Source: Oreocharis arfaki (Eukaryota > Chordata > Aves > Passeriformes > Paramythiidae). Taken from it: a stretch of 64,000 nt of DNA. The first letter of the stretch is position 1. Each line of letters opens with the position of its first letter. Shown here piece after piece: positions 1 to 12,800 of this stretch. The position numbers and the translations under genes were made by a program. The notes beneath the pieces were generated by a model. The model had not been told where the DNA came from. It did not search any database and worked only from the letters and a program-made list of their open reading frames with translations. The stretch is from assembly GCA_013398015.1 (NCBI GenBank), contig VZRR01006745.1, positions 2,021,222 to 2,085,221 of the forward strand, given 5' to 3'.

Positions 1-1239
1 TGCTACTACGCCTACAACATCTTGTTGATCACTGTACTATCTTAGCATTTAAGAAAATTGATGCTGTCTCTCTTACTGCATTCTTTCAATCCGGTTTACT
101 TTATTATTTGTTTATTTATTTAGGATGTAGTCTGTAGGAAAATAAGTCAAATTATACATTCTACTTTTTTTCTGAAAGTAATAGAATTTATAGTTTTTCT
201 AACTTCCCAGGGTTAAATTGACAAATGTGGGCCAGTCAGATGAACTCTTCATCATTGTTTGTTGGGAGTTTAAAAACCAAACTAAGCAAAGCCAAAAAGA
301 CCCCCCCCAAATGCCACAATAATTTTCTTTACATTTTAAGCCACTGTTCCTGAAGATGGAAGGTCAGTATCAGGGGAAATTGTCTTCATAGTTGTGCTAA
401 CCCAATCTTTTTTGTCCTGTAAGCTAGTACACTTGAGGTATATGAAAAGGAAAATTGAAAACTGATGTATAACCGTATTCAATAGGAAAACAATTATATG
501 AATGGAGTGATGTATTCTTGGTGACCTGTGTTGCTTAGAAACAAACTTCTGTCTTGTCAATTGATTAAATCCTTGTTTTCTAATTGTTTTTTACTGGAAA
601 GTCCATTGCAATGCCTGACTCAGGCTCGGACATTCCTCCATTATCCATGAGGTCAAGCTACTATCTGCTGCTTTCCTTTCTGCAGTCTCGCTTCATCTCA
701 ACTAAAATCACTCAGACACCTCTCAGTGAGCATTTCTTACATAAAGTTACAGTTATTAGTGCTGAATTTACCTGGTGCATGTTGAGTTAGAGCACACATG
801 ATCACATAGTGCATTTCTGTTACATTAGCCAGTGCACACAAGAAAGGATTTTTAACAGCATTTTGTTTTCATAATAAACTAGTTTATATATGGCCAGGTA
901 AATAATCTGCCACTAGACAGTTACCCTGTCAGGATTGTTTGAACAAATTTAAACCAATGAAGTAATTTTATATAGGATCTATTCTTTGTGTTGTAGTACT
1001 GTGTGCTTTTGGTGAAGTACAAGAAGTTATCTAGCTAGATTTACTGTTTCGTTTGTTTTTTTTTTTTTCTATTAGTTACTGAAGAGTATTTCTAGAATCA
1101 CAGCTTCCTTATTCAGCTACAGATCTGATAAGGTTTCTTTCTCTTGTTTCATGCTATGTCTTAATTATTTTAAAATCCTTTTTTTGAACAGAAAAACATA
1201 GCTGTCTTCCATATGTATTTATGTAAAATATAGAATAAT

Positions 1240-1305
1240 ATGAAATATATAAAATATACTAAAAATATATGCATATATATTTTAAAATATAAAATATATA
1301 TGCAG
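1240..1305. repeat. AT-rich palindromic low-complexity patch
   Basis: About 65 bp made almost only of A and T. It contains a perfect 14-bp palindrome, atatatgcatatat, at 1265-1278, with near-inverted AT runs on both sides. It is probably simple low-complexity DNA able to form a cruciform. Confidence 0.6.
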
Positions 1306-2871
1306 TGTGTAGTTTCTCACCATCTCATTTCTATATCCACTTTTAAACTTGTTCCCAAACTTCTCGCTTTAGACCCCGAATGCCTCCCTTTCTATGCTAG
1401 CCATTATTGTCCACTTGTTAAATTTTCAAGTGGTATTTTTTTGCTTTCTCTCATTTTGTATTTCCCACTTGATAGGAATTTATATAAACATTCAGTAATT
1501 CCCTTACATCCTGCGGCTTCTTACTGTGACTTTTGCTGCATGTACTCACTAATTCAAGAACTGAGTTTCAGAAGTGTTCAACCTACTTAGGGAATGTCCT
1601 TGAAGTAAGTAATAGTAACAAGCTCAGTAGAAGTAAGAGTGTTCAGAAGATCTTCACAGCTTATATTTTTTTCCCTACAATGACTTATAGAAAAGAGCAT
1701 TAAATAATATATTTTGAGGTGGGATATACCTTAAACCTGGACATCATATGTGTTTCTGGATACTGTGGTAACTGCTGTTGTGTTGTCAGGGAAACAGCCT
1801 TGTGCTCAGTAGGCAAAACCAATGAGGATTAAGCAAAGCTATAATATAGCTAAGTCCCTGTGACCTTATCAGGATCAAGATCTGTCAGTTCTTCACTTTG
1901 CAAGTGTCCCTCAGGAGTGAGGGAGATATGCACAAGTAAAAGCATACCTGCAGTATGCCTGATGTAAGTGTCAGACTTGGAGAATTCTAAGAAGTGAATG
2001 CATTTCTCAGTTAGATGGATTAAAAGACTCCGTTTGTGTAAGTAAAATCTTTATAAACTAAATGATAGAAAAGTTTTCATGTGAGCTATGAATGTGGATG
2101 AGATAACTCAAATATGATGAACTCTGGAGTCTCTTTCATCTTTGTTGAAAATTCTCACAAAAATATACCAATATAAAAGTAAATTAAAGTCGCAGGGATA
2201 AGAAATGAAGTTTATAGCACTCTGGGATGTAGAATAGTTGCCAACAGTTTTCAGCACAGTGTTCTTATTTAGTAGTAAATATTGATGCATGTGTCACTAA
2301 AGTAAACTCACACTCCAATATAAACGTATTATTTCATCCCAGGTTTTTGTATTAAAAGAAGTTAAATGTTTTCTGCTTAAGTGTTAAATTATTTTTGGTT
2401 TTTGTTTCTAATGCAAAATGAATGTTACACATTAGTTGAATTTTCATAAAAAATACGAATGCGTGAAGGAGCAGCTAGATTTTACGTGCTTTGGCAGAGT
2501 CTCTGTAGTTTATTGTGCTTTTCTTTCTTGTATTGCTGTGTAACATCAAACATGATTTAATGTCTTAATTAGCCCTAAGTTTTAATTATTAATCTGCATG
2601 TATCAACCATTATATTTGCTTTTGAAGTATCTCTTGTGTTACATGTCCATTATAAAAAAAAAATAAAAATCAATGTTAGCTCATCTGCAGAAAATGCCGT
2701 ATGAACCTTTTTCATTAGTGATACTGTCCCATGTCTTGTGCTGAGAAGGGAGCATCTGAGGCAAAGTGTGAAATGAGACGTCTGATTATGATAATGGCTT
2801 GACTTCTAACATTACTGTGTGATATATTTTCTTTCTTCGTGGTTTGGTTTTTTCCTTCAGGTTAATCTAAA

Positions 2872-2891
2872 CCTCTGGCCAAAGCCAGAGG
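2872..2891. repeat. Perfect short hairpin
   Basis: An 8-bp stem cctctggc/gccagagg surrounds a 4-base loop. It is short enough to be chance; no U-run or gene end beside it suggests a function. Confidence 0.5.
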
Positions 2892-5800
2892 ATTTTGTTA
2901 ATTTTGATTATTCCTTTCTGCCATCCCAGTCCTTTTTCTCAGTAGTCCTGTATTTCATTCTTTTTTATATCTGATTCTTTAAAATACCTGGGTGTTTGGC
3001 TCAGAATGATTGTGTTTACCATTTCATCACGAAAATTTCTGTATATGAGACACTTCTTATCAAAGCAAGTTCAGGCATTTTGCAGCATGTTTAAAGCCAT
3101 TATAGAAAACTTGAAATTGCCCTGATTTCATTGCTTCATTTCTGAGAGCAGCCACTTTCCTGGTAAGATATTTCTATCAGAACATCAGAGGAATGAGTGA
3201 AGCAAGAGGACAGCGAAGACTTGGCCACTTCTGTGAGTTCAATATGATGTCAGCCTTCTTAACTACGTAAAATGTGCAAAAAATTAGAAAAGAATAGAAA
3301 AGTTAGAGATGAGAGCAGATTCAATACTTTAAATATTTAATGCTTACATATATAAGAACAGAACAACATAAAAGTTTTTAGAATACATGCAGCAGTTGAC
3401 TTAGACTGTAGCTTAAGTTTTGGGAGAAAAATGTCCTGTGATGAAAAACAGAACATTAATTTGCAAAGTTAAAGGATCAGGAAACATGTTGCACCTTTCT
3501 CATTCCTGTTTCTGTTTTTATTATTAATTTTTTACTTCTAGTTTTCAAGTCAAGTACAGAGCTGCATGCTTTTCTTAATACGTTATCTACATCTCAAACT
3601 TTTTTCCCTTCTTGCATTTTTCCTAATTTTGTACAAATAAATCTGACCTTATTTTCTCTTGGTCCATCCTCTATTAGAGCTCACTAATATGAATGACCTT
3701 GACCAGTAATGACTAATGTAGAAAACAATAAGTAGAATCCAACTTTTTCTCTTTCTTTTCTTTAAACCAACTAACTAGTTTAACTGTGTTCCAGTAAATT
3801 ACTGCAAGTTATCTACTACCCTGCTGCTTTCTGGGATAATCTGCAATCCTGAAGAATAGTGATAGCAGCAGCAGTCTCTCCAGTTGTTTTGTTTGTGGAC
3901 AAAGAGGCTGATCAGCCTTTCCCGGCTCATGGAGTGCGTTAGGTGAATCCAGGACATGTCATCCTCCCTGTTCATGTGCTGTGCAACTGATCCATGAGTG
4001 CATAACAGGTCTAAGATATTTCTGAAGCTGTCGATTTACAGCAGGCCATCTGTGCATGGCCCAAAGCCACGTGTCCAGGTGCTCCAACTTGTTTGGTAGA
4101 TATCTGTTCTTCCATGTGAAATGCTGGCAAATACAGTTTTCTCATTCCATTTTAAAGTACTGGTGTAACTTTGGTCTGTCTATTCTAAATACCATGTACC
4201 ACGGACATTTAATTCTTTTGATCGAATTCAGACATGAAATCAGAAGTAGTCATTGGAAAAATGTTATGGTGAAGTCAGCTTAATTCTGTTATATTAATAT
4301 GGAGGAAACCAGTACTAGACTTACAGTACTCTACTCATGTCTGATTTTTCTTCATTTTTTATCTTACATGGCTATTGACAGTGCTGTAAAATACAAGAAC
4401 AGTTTAAAAAATCAAAATGTTCACATTTGGTCATATATTGACAACAAAACCCCAGAAAAAATGAGGTTATGGAAGACCCCGGGTGTTTAGTTTGCTGTTG
4501 TCAAAAGACTGAACAGAGAACTACAGTTTTAATTGAAATAAATAAAAGCATAATGTCCAAGCTCTAATTTAGTCCAGTGATCTTCTCAAATCTAATTCTT
4601 GTGAATTATACGTCCAAAGATTATGGAACATTAATTCCGTTGTTTTTATGAGATTATGTGTTTATAGGAATAGACTGCATTGATTATTTCTGCACTGCAT
4701 TGTAATATTTTGAATTTGATGCACTATACATAACACAGATATGCAAATCTGTATGTTGGGTGCTTTTTTTTCCTATGCCTTTTTTTTTACTATTTACCTT
4801 TAGACTTCTCACATATATGTTTAAGCATTAAATTTTTCATGAGGGTAACTTAGTAGCCATAAATCACTTTCTGAATAGGTTTGTATGAGTGAAACACTCA
4901 GCTTTGGGACATGCTTATTCAGGCTATGAAATACAGATGCTGTGGTGGGTATGTTAGTTAACTGATGTGTTTCCTAAAAAAAGGACATATAGCAATATGC
5001 TGCTGTCTATCAGTTTTAAGTGAAAGACTGTCAGCCACAGCAGCTATCTGTGAACAACTGAATGTATTTGTAGTAGCTGTCTTTGTGGCACTGCAATAAT
5101 AAATACCAATAGATAGATAATCCTAACAGAAATCAAAGACACTAACAACTAACCAGGAGCATCTCATGCTTTTGCAAATTGCTTGCCCCATTTTTTATTT
5201 TGGAAGACGATGAAAAACGTTTATATCAGCATATTCATATACCTCTGCATATTTGACTGCATTTTTTATCGTTTGCGCCATTAGTATTTATTTATCTTGT
5301 GTTTTGTATACCAAAATAATCAAACAAATAGAAAAATAGCTAGTTGTAGGCTTTAGATCTATTGGTATTCTTTACAAACAACTCAGCTGTGGGTGTGCTT
5401 TTTGCATTTGTGTGTGGTTTACACATTGATTTTCAATTTACAACCCAGTTTAAACTTAGATAGCGGATCAACCCAAAATTTCAGTTGTAAGACAGTTACC
5501 ACTATCTTTGATTTTATATCCTCCCTAAAGTCAAACTGTTTGACAGCAGCAGTAGTTAATCATGTTCCCTTGAGGCTTACTGTGATCCAACAAGCAGCAT
5601 GCAAGCTAGACAGTGCTTAAGGGTGCTCCCTTTTGGCTCACTTCATCTTCCAGGAGACAGCAAAGGACTTCAAGTAGGGAGTAGTAGCGAAATGCCTCCC
5701 CCCATGCCTACATGCCTCACATCCTAGCTCACAGAGCAAGAAGGCTGCTGCAGATGTACAGAGCAGTGAAGTCATAGCTCTGCACTGAGGGAAAGTGAAG

Positions 5801-8784
5801 TGTGGCTCTCACAGCTGTCCTCTCTCTGTAAATAGGGAAGATATTTCATTTCAGAATCAAAGTAGCTTGGCTTAATTACCTGTGAAAGCTGTGTAATACT
5901 TGCCAGCAGTGCATGACACCTTATAATTTCATTCTCAAACAGTTTAAAAATAGGATGTTTGGGGAAGCTTCAACGCTTTTTGGGCTTTTTGATCTCTTGG
6001 TAAGTGTTGTGCACATTTGCAGATTATTTAATAAAACAATATAAAACATGCGTGTTTTCCACTATTACTTTCATTTAAAGCACTGGTGTTTCAGTTTAAT
6101 GTTTCAGGGGTGATAGAATCAAGTCCAGAAAATTATTAATAGGAAAATTGAGAAAAATTCAACTGATTTGCTAACATTCTTTGCTGTCTCCTTTTCGAGT
6201 CTGCAATTCAGGTAAAACCTGAGTAAATGCTGGTGATGCTTCCTCTGAGAGATATTACATTCTTCAGAAGTAATAATATTCAGCCTGCTTCACAGCCTGA
6301 GAAAAACACACAGAGGATCATTTGGCTTACCAGTTCTGTTTTTTAAGGGTATTAACAGGCCCACATCCAAGAAGGTGATTATTTCAGTGCTTGTTGCTTA
6401 GGATTTATATTGAAGCAAATGGTTGCTAACATAAAACTGTTCTGCTTCCTTAGGAAAAGGTATTTAAGTCCTCTCAGGCACAAAACCACAGAAGTGGCTG
6501 CACTGGATCAAAGCTGTTCATTTTTCCTATATATTCAGCCTGTGGTTGGAGTTTATAACCTACTCTACAGAGAAAAAGGCAAGAATATTGCATTTACAGA
6601 ATAATCATCTTAATAAAGAAAATTTCGTGTTAAGTTCTTGCTGCTTGTGAGGCTTGATTTATATGCGAAGACTGCTCAGTTGACTGTAGTGGAGAAAATG
6701 AAGAAATGGTGAAAGTTACTTCTTAGTTCTCTCGAGTAACGGAGAACAGTATAACAAATAGAAGGAAAAAAATACAGAGAGGCCCACAAATTGACAGTGA
6801 CACAAGTAGCTGACAGGGCCTTCTGAATAGCCAGTATTCGATGGATATTGCCTTAGCAAGTACAACAAAGAAATTGGGTAAAATTCAGGATAAAATTTTA
6901 GGGAGAGGATAAGATTGTCTGTCGAGAACATAGTGAGAACCTTGGATATATCGTAAGGGGAAGCAAGAGATTTTGGGATATTAAGTGATTTTAATTACAT
7001 GTCCTCATACATACATTACATAACAGTTTTAAGAGTTCTGATATAAGATATCTGAAAAGCTCCATGTTCAGCCTCTGATAGTAAACAAGACAAGCACTGC
7101 AATGCTGACTTTTAGCATTTCTTTCTGCACTTTGGAATTTACAGTTTCTGAGTCATAGCAGCCATATTTTCATTGCATCATTTGTTGTTTTATAAGCCCC
7201 CATTTTTATCTCCTTTCTAAGTTACAGAGCCCAGAACTTTTTTCTCTTTTGTATGGTTTTTTTTCCTACACCTTTCCTTGTATTTTTAACATTATATTAA
7301 AATTCCTGTCTCAATTCCTTCTGTTATTTTTGTATTCTTCCTGGGTTTTTTTCTTTTTAGATAGAGTATTTTTTAAACTGAAATCAGCAATACTAATATA
7401 GATATGTCTTTGATTTCTGTAGTCCACATGAACACTGATAATACTGTCTTCCATTCTATTCTTAGAGCATTTGTATTAAAGAGGGGGATTTCTTCTTAGC
7501 AGGTTTCTTTCTCAGTACATGCATTTGATTTCATCTTCATTATAGGTACAAGTACTTGTTTTTTTTTTTCTGTCAGTGTCCACTGAGTTTGTAGGTACCA
7601 AGAAAATTGTATTTGGTAATGTGATTTTCAAAGTGGAAATGAAATCTGTGCGTGTTCTCTTGGTTATAGAGCAGAGCTCAGATACAAAGCACAGTCATCT
7701 TGCATGTCTTATACCCTGGTGCTTGTGGAGATTGGACTAGAGGTTCTTGCTGTTATCTCAGCAGCCATTTTTTCTCCCAGTAGATTCCTCTTTGTTTGAG
7801 ATAATAGAACTTCTAAGAGCTGAGGTTACAAACACCCATTTAACAGAGCGATGTGGTGTTTGGGCAACCAGAATCACAGTTAGGCAAGCAGATACTTTTC
7901 ATCCAGTCATCCCTTCTGTCAGGTGTCTGATATGCTCTTAAGTGTTCAGGATCATGGATTTCAAGCCTATTGAGTTCCTTAGCCTGTGATATTAGGTGTA
8001 GTTTCTATGTCCCACACTGTCTAGCAGGGCACATTCATTATGCACAGGGTAAATGTCACCCTGGAACTTCGTCCAAGAATTTCCAACTTATGTATCTTTT
8101 AAATCTTCTAAAAATATAATATACAAGCTTCAGTAGAACCCAGCAGAAAAAACCTAATTACTTGCATATTTTACACTGTACTAGACACAAGTGATACTTA
8201 CCCTAGTTCTGCAAGTCAAACATATGCTTTTCCCTTTAAAACTCCTTTCACATATCAGACTTCAGATTTGGCTAAGGCAGAAACTTAGACTGGTTATAAC
8301 AGGTATTGGGTCTGCAGGAATGACAGGTATTAAATACATAAGTTCCTGTTTTACTGACTCCGTGAGCTACACATGAACCTTTAATAAAATCTGGCATATG
8401 TACATGACTCTGCTGCATCACATTTTCTTAACAAGGTTCTGTTTAAATTTCCCATCTATGCACTGGCATTTTGACAACTCCAGAAACAGGTCTGTCAGGA
8501 TTTTTTAAAAAATAAATATTCTAATCTGTTTTACAATGCTGCAATTTTATTTTTTTCATAGTAGTGTTCAACTCAGCTTTCCCATATGGCTGTGTTAATG
8601 TCTTTGATTACTTCATTTCAGGTAAAAATTCCCTCTAAATTTCCTTTTCCTTGGCATGTCTGCAGTAGATGTCTCCTATACATTACCCTCATGAAAGGAA
8701 TTGGGTAGCACTCTAATGGCCTGCAAATATTTGCCAATCCATGGTCAAAAATGTAAACAGAACTGTGTTTCAAGTTCTGCAATT

Positions 8785-8842
8785 CTTTGATTGAATAGCT
8801 CAGTTGGAACAGACCTGCAATGATCATCTGGTCCACCTTATT
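8785..8842 (-). mobile_element. Old CR1 LINE 3' tail fragment
   Basis: The stretch reads like the reverse complement of a CR1 3' end: a pair of short tail-like blocks, then 'cagttggaacagacctgcaatgatcatctgg', which I read as the usual CR1 terminal region. It directly abuts the 3' end of the longer CR1 that starts at 8844, so two CR1 tails lie head to tail. The older one is the more decayed. Confidence 0.45.
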
Positions 8843-8843
8843 A

Positions 8844-9835
8844 TCACAGAATCATTGAATAGTTTGGTTTGGAAGGCACCTTAAATATCAGCTAATTCCA
8901 ACCCCCCTGTCATGGGCAGGGACACTTTTCACTAGACCAGATTTCTCAAAGTCTCTTCCAACCTGGCCTTGAACAGCTTCAGGGACAGGGCATCCACAGC
9001 CTCCCTGGGCAACCTGTTCCAATGCCTCACGACCTTCCCAGTAAAGAATTTCACCCTAATGTGTAATAAAAACTTACACTCTTTAAGTTTAATGACACTC
9101 TGCCTTGTCCTGTCACTATATGCCCACATAAAAAGTCCTTCTCCATCTTTCCATGTTTTATGTACTGGAAGCCAGCTCTAACGTCTCCCCAAAGCCTTCT
9201 CTTCTCCAGGCTGAATATCCCCAACTCTCTCAGCTTGGCTCCAACAGGTCTGTGTCCTTATGTTGGAGGCCCCAGAGCTGGATGCACCTCTCCAGGTGGA
9301 GTCTCACAAGACCAGAGTAGAGGAGAACCACTTCCCTTGATCTGCTGGCCACATCATTCTTTGGATGCAGCCCAGGACACAGCTGAGTTTCTGGGCTTGC
9401 AAGCACCTGTCACTAGGTCATGTTGAACTCCTCATCCACTTACAGCCCCAAGTCCTTCTTCCTAGGTCTGCTCTCAATCCTTTCTTGTCCCAGCCTGTAC
9501 TTGTGCTTGGGGTCACCGTGACTCAGATGCAGGACCTTGCACTTCACCTTGTTAAACTTCACAAGGTTCACACAGACCCACCTCTCAAGACTGTCATGTA
9601 CATGTCCAGTCCCTCTGGATGGCATCCCTTCCCTCCAGTGTGGTGGCCACACCACACAGCTCAGTGTCATCAGTGAGGGTGCCCTCGATCCCCCTGTCCC
9701 TGTCTCCGGCAAAGATGCTGAACAGTGCTGGTCCCAATACTGACCCCTGACCATTTTTCACTGGTGGTGTCCCTCACCTGGACATCAAGCCATTGACTAC
9801 AACTCATTGAGTTCAACCATCCAGCCCATCCAGAC
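8844..9835 (-). mobile_element. CR1 LINE, 5'-truncated, minus strand
   Basis: On the minus strand this is the C-terminal reverse-transcriptase region plus the 3' UTR of a CR1 non-LTR retrotransposon. The 3' end is at 8844 (tcacagaatcattgaatag on the + strand, the complement of the usual CR1 tail). The minus-strand frame at 9440-9754 contains the CR1-type stretch VKFNKVKCKVLHL, followed by a GDPKHKYRLG-like block. It is 5'-truncated near 9835, and stops and frameshifts show it is dead. CR1 is the dominant LINE of birds and reptiles, and this copy is one reason for assigning the window to a bird. The 5' end is placed only to within some tens of bases. Confidence 0.9.
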
Positions 9836-12800
9836 ATTCAAGACTGATTCCTGTTCTTAGGACTCTTGGTGTCCCCATGAAATCTGTTCCTGAGGATTTG
9901 GGGATTTTCCTAAGCATAAACCATCTACTGATCATACTGATTTGCTTACCCTTTATAATTGCAGTCTTTACTGACAATTTGAAGTTTGCATAGAGTCTAA
10001 TATAGCCAACTTGTATGGAATCTTAATTAAATACGCAATGAATTTTAATTTTTCAGAATAAATAGAGTTGGTAAGCCCTCAGGTTTGTGGGGTTTTTTTT
10101 TAACAACTCTATGGGTCTTGAGAGGATATGATTAAAACCCCTCCTATTAATGGAGGAATAAATATACCAGGATCACTGAGTGTAAAATTTGTATTTAAGT
10201 TCTGCTCCTACTTTGTATTGACTTTCATTCCCTTTTATCTAACTTGGAGTATTATTAGAAGATAGTATAAATTTATAAGTCTGAATTTTCATCTGCTTAA
10301 AATCATCATCAGTCACTTTGAAACAATGCAGCCAATTACCCTGTTGGGTTTGAAAAAAGAAAAATAAAACCTTACAAAAAGTATGTCTATTTTTGGAAGA
10401 TATTTAAATATAAAATAGTTGGCTTTCTCAGGTAAAAAAAATATACATTTAGTAGAAACATCACTTTTTGAAAATATATTATTAGCTATTTATTATTGTG
10501 GCTTCACGATGGCTTCTTTAAAGAATAATTCTGTATTCTTCGTCCAAGAATATTTATCATATTTTTTCCATTCTTTACCATGACTAAAAAATACTTGTAT
10601 ATTCTCTTGTTCTTTATCTTCCCTATCTCTCTTAAATTCCTTGTGCTCAGTTCTGTAGATTACTTCACATGTATCAGTTACTTGTTAAACTGTCTCTCTC
10701 AGAAATCTTGGGAAGGGTGATACAATTCAAATGTTGTTATTGATGCCAAATGAAATACAATTGAATTGATTCTAACAGTTAAGCAAGGGGCACAGTGGTA
10801 GAGTCACAGATTCATAGACCCACTTTGATTGGAAACAACCTTTAACTTCATAGAGTCCATTAAGTCAGTCTGAACCAGCTGCAAAAGCAGTAGCTGTGAG
10901 AGAATGAGAGAACTAAAACTCAGGATATCATTGATTCAGTGTTTCTTCTTTGTGTACGATTTGTTATTTTTCTGAGATACTGCAGAAATTGTTTTAATAA
11001 ATTGTCTGTTTAGTTGGCATTTAATATTCACTTATCTTGTGCTGTTGTGGCTGTTCTGTTCTGCAGCTTTTCCCACGGTGAACTGAACTAATTTGCAATG
11101 TTGTCAGACTGCAGATGAGTGGGAAAGAGAACTAGTGCTTATCTTACATTCAGAGCTACAGGAAGGGAACCTAGGCATTTACACTAGCAACATGCTTTGG
11201 AAAATGCTGTAATTAAGATGAGTTGCACATCAACATTAATAATTTAGTGACTTTGGAGGCATGTCCCTTCAACACTAGTGAATTTTCATTTAGTTTTGGC
11301 AATTTTCAGTAGTTCATTTTGTTATTCTGTACAAGATCTTCTACTGTTATGTGCATTTGAAACACATTTTCCAATATATCCTCTGTAAGGAAAGCTCCTT
11401 CTGTTTGGGTTTTTTTTTCCTGACAGCCTCTCATGGTGCTACTGAAAACTCTTCATGACACTTACAAGTCAATACTTTTTAACAAGGTCACTCCTTTAAA
11501 TTTTTTTCTTGAAATTAAATTCTAGATTGGTGGATATATAAATTTTCTTTTTGTGTTGGACATGAAGTAATGAATATGATGGATACAATTGCAGATTAGT
11601 TCCTTAATAATATAAATTTGGACATAAATCATGTCCTGTCCTTTGCTAAGAGCTAACTCAGGAGGTTTTTCTCCTCTTGTGGGTTTCCTGACTGGATTCA
11701 CTGAAATAATCCATTATAATATTGTAAACTTCTACCTCAGCAATGCACCCCTGTGTAATTTACCCTGGTTTACATTATTGTTTGCTTCTTGCTCTTAGAT
11801 TTCTTGGTCTCCCATAGTGTGTCACAGGCACTGTCATCATCCTAGTCCTCCTGTCAGTATTATAGTCTTAAAAATCCTGTGCTTTCCTACTTAAGTGAGA
11901 AATCCCAATCCATACTGATCGTATTTTCCTTATTAATCCAGTGAACTCATTTATCTGATTTGATTCAGGTATTTTAGTGTTTAACACCACTCCTCTGTTG
12001 CAGTGAACAGTTTTTATTGAGCACAATAAGCTTTTATTATTTTTCTTTCACCGTATTTTTGTATGTTTACAATGTCATTAAAGCAATTTAAACCCAGCCA
12101 TTTTGCTTCCCCCATTTTATTTCTTGTATTGTGCTTTGTATATGTTTTCATACCTTTGGTAGTATTTTTTGAGTTACCATACCATGTTTAAGTGCAACTC
12201 TATTCTTAATCAACCAATAAACCAAATCCTCACATATCTGCAAAACAATACAAGTAAGTCATTTCTTTTGCTCTTAACTTCTTTACTTGCCATTCATTTC
12301 CACCAGTACAATATAAACTTTATAATATTACTGTCTTAAAATTGAGTATGTCTGAAAAATATATACCCCATACTTGATCACTATGAGATTTTAAAAAAAG
12401 GGAAATACAAAAGTTAAAGAGAAGCAATTAAATCTGAATTCCAGAGTCTGAGTGGAAAACCACATAGGTATGAATATGAAATGTTTATGGATTGATACAT
12501 GTTTTGTGGGAGGTGGCTGCAGTTTTCATCATACATAGTTGTAGAGACAAATTATTTTTGAGGTGCTCTAAGAAATGCACTTACGCAATAGATCATACAT
12601 GATTCTATGTTTTTTCCTGGTATCTTGAGTCAACTGTTCTACACTTTCAAGAGACTGAGAAGATTATGAAATAATAGGATTTCCAGTATTAAACAATCAA
12701 AAGTCTGTACAAAAAGTGGGAGGAACTTGCAGGGGTTTTTCTGTTTTATTTTGTAAATATTTATTAATTTCTTACTTTAAACCTTCTCTAATTTTCTAGG

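Larger units (their letters stand above)
1..8784. other. AT-rich non-coding DNA (intergenic or intronic)
   Basis: I see no supported gene or recognisable mobile element here. Open frames are short and have no coding character. Small items are a perfect 8-bp hairpin near 2872-2891, an AT-rich palindromic patch at 1240-1305, and two weak exon-like stretches (5943-5999 and 7781-7922) described under findings. Confidence 0.6.
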
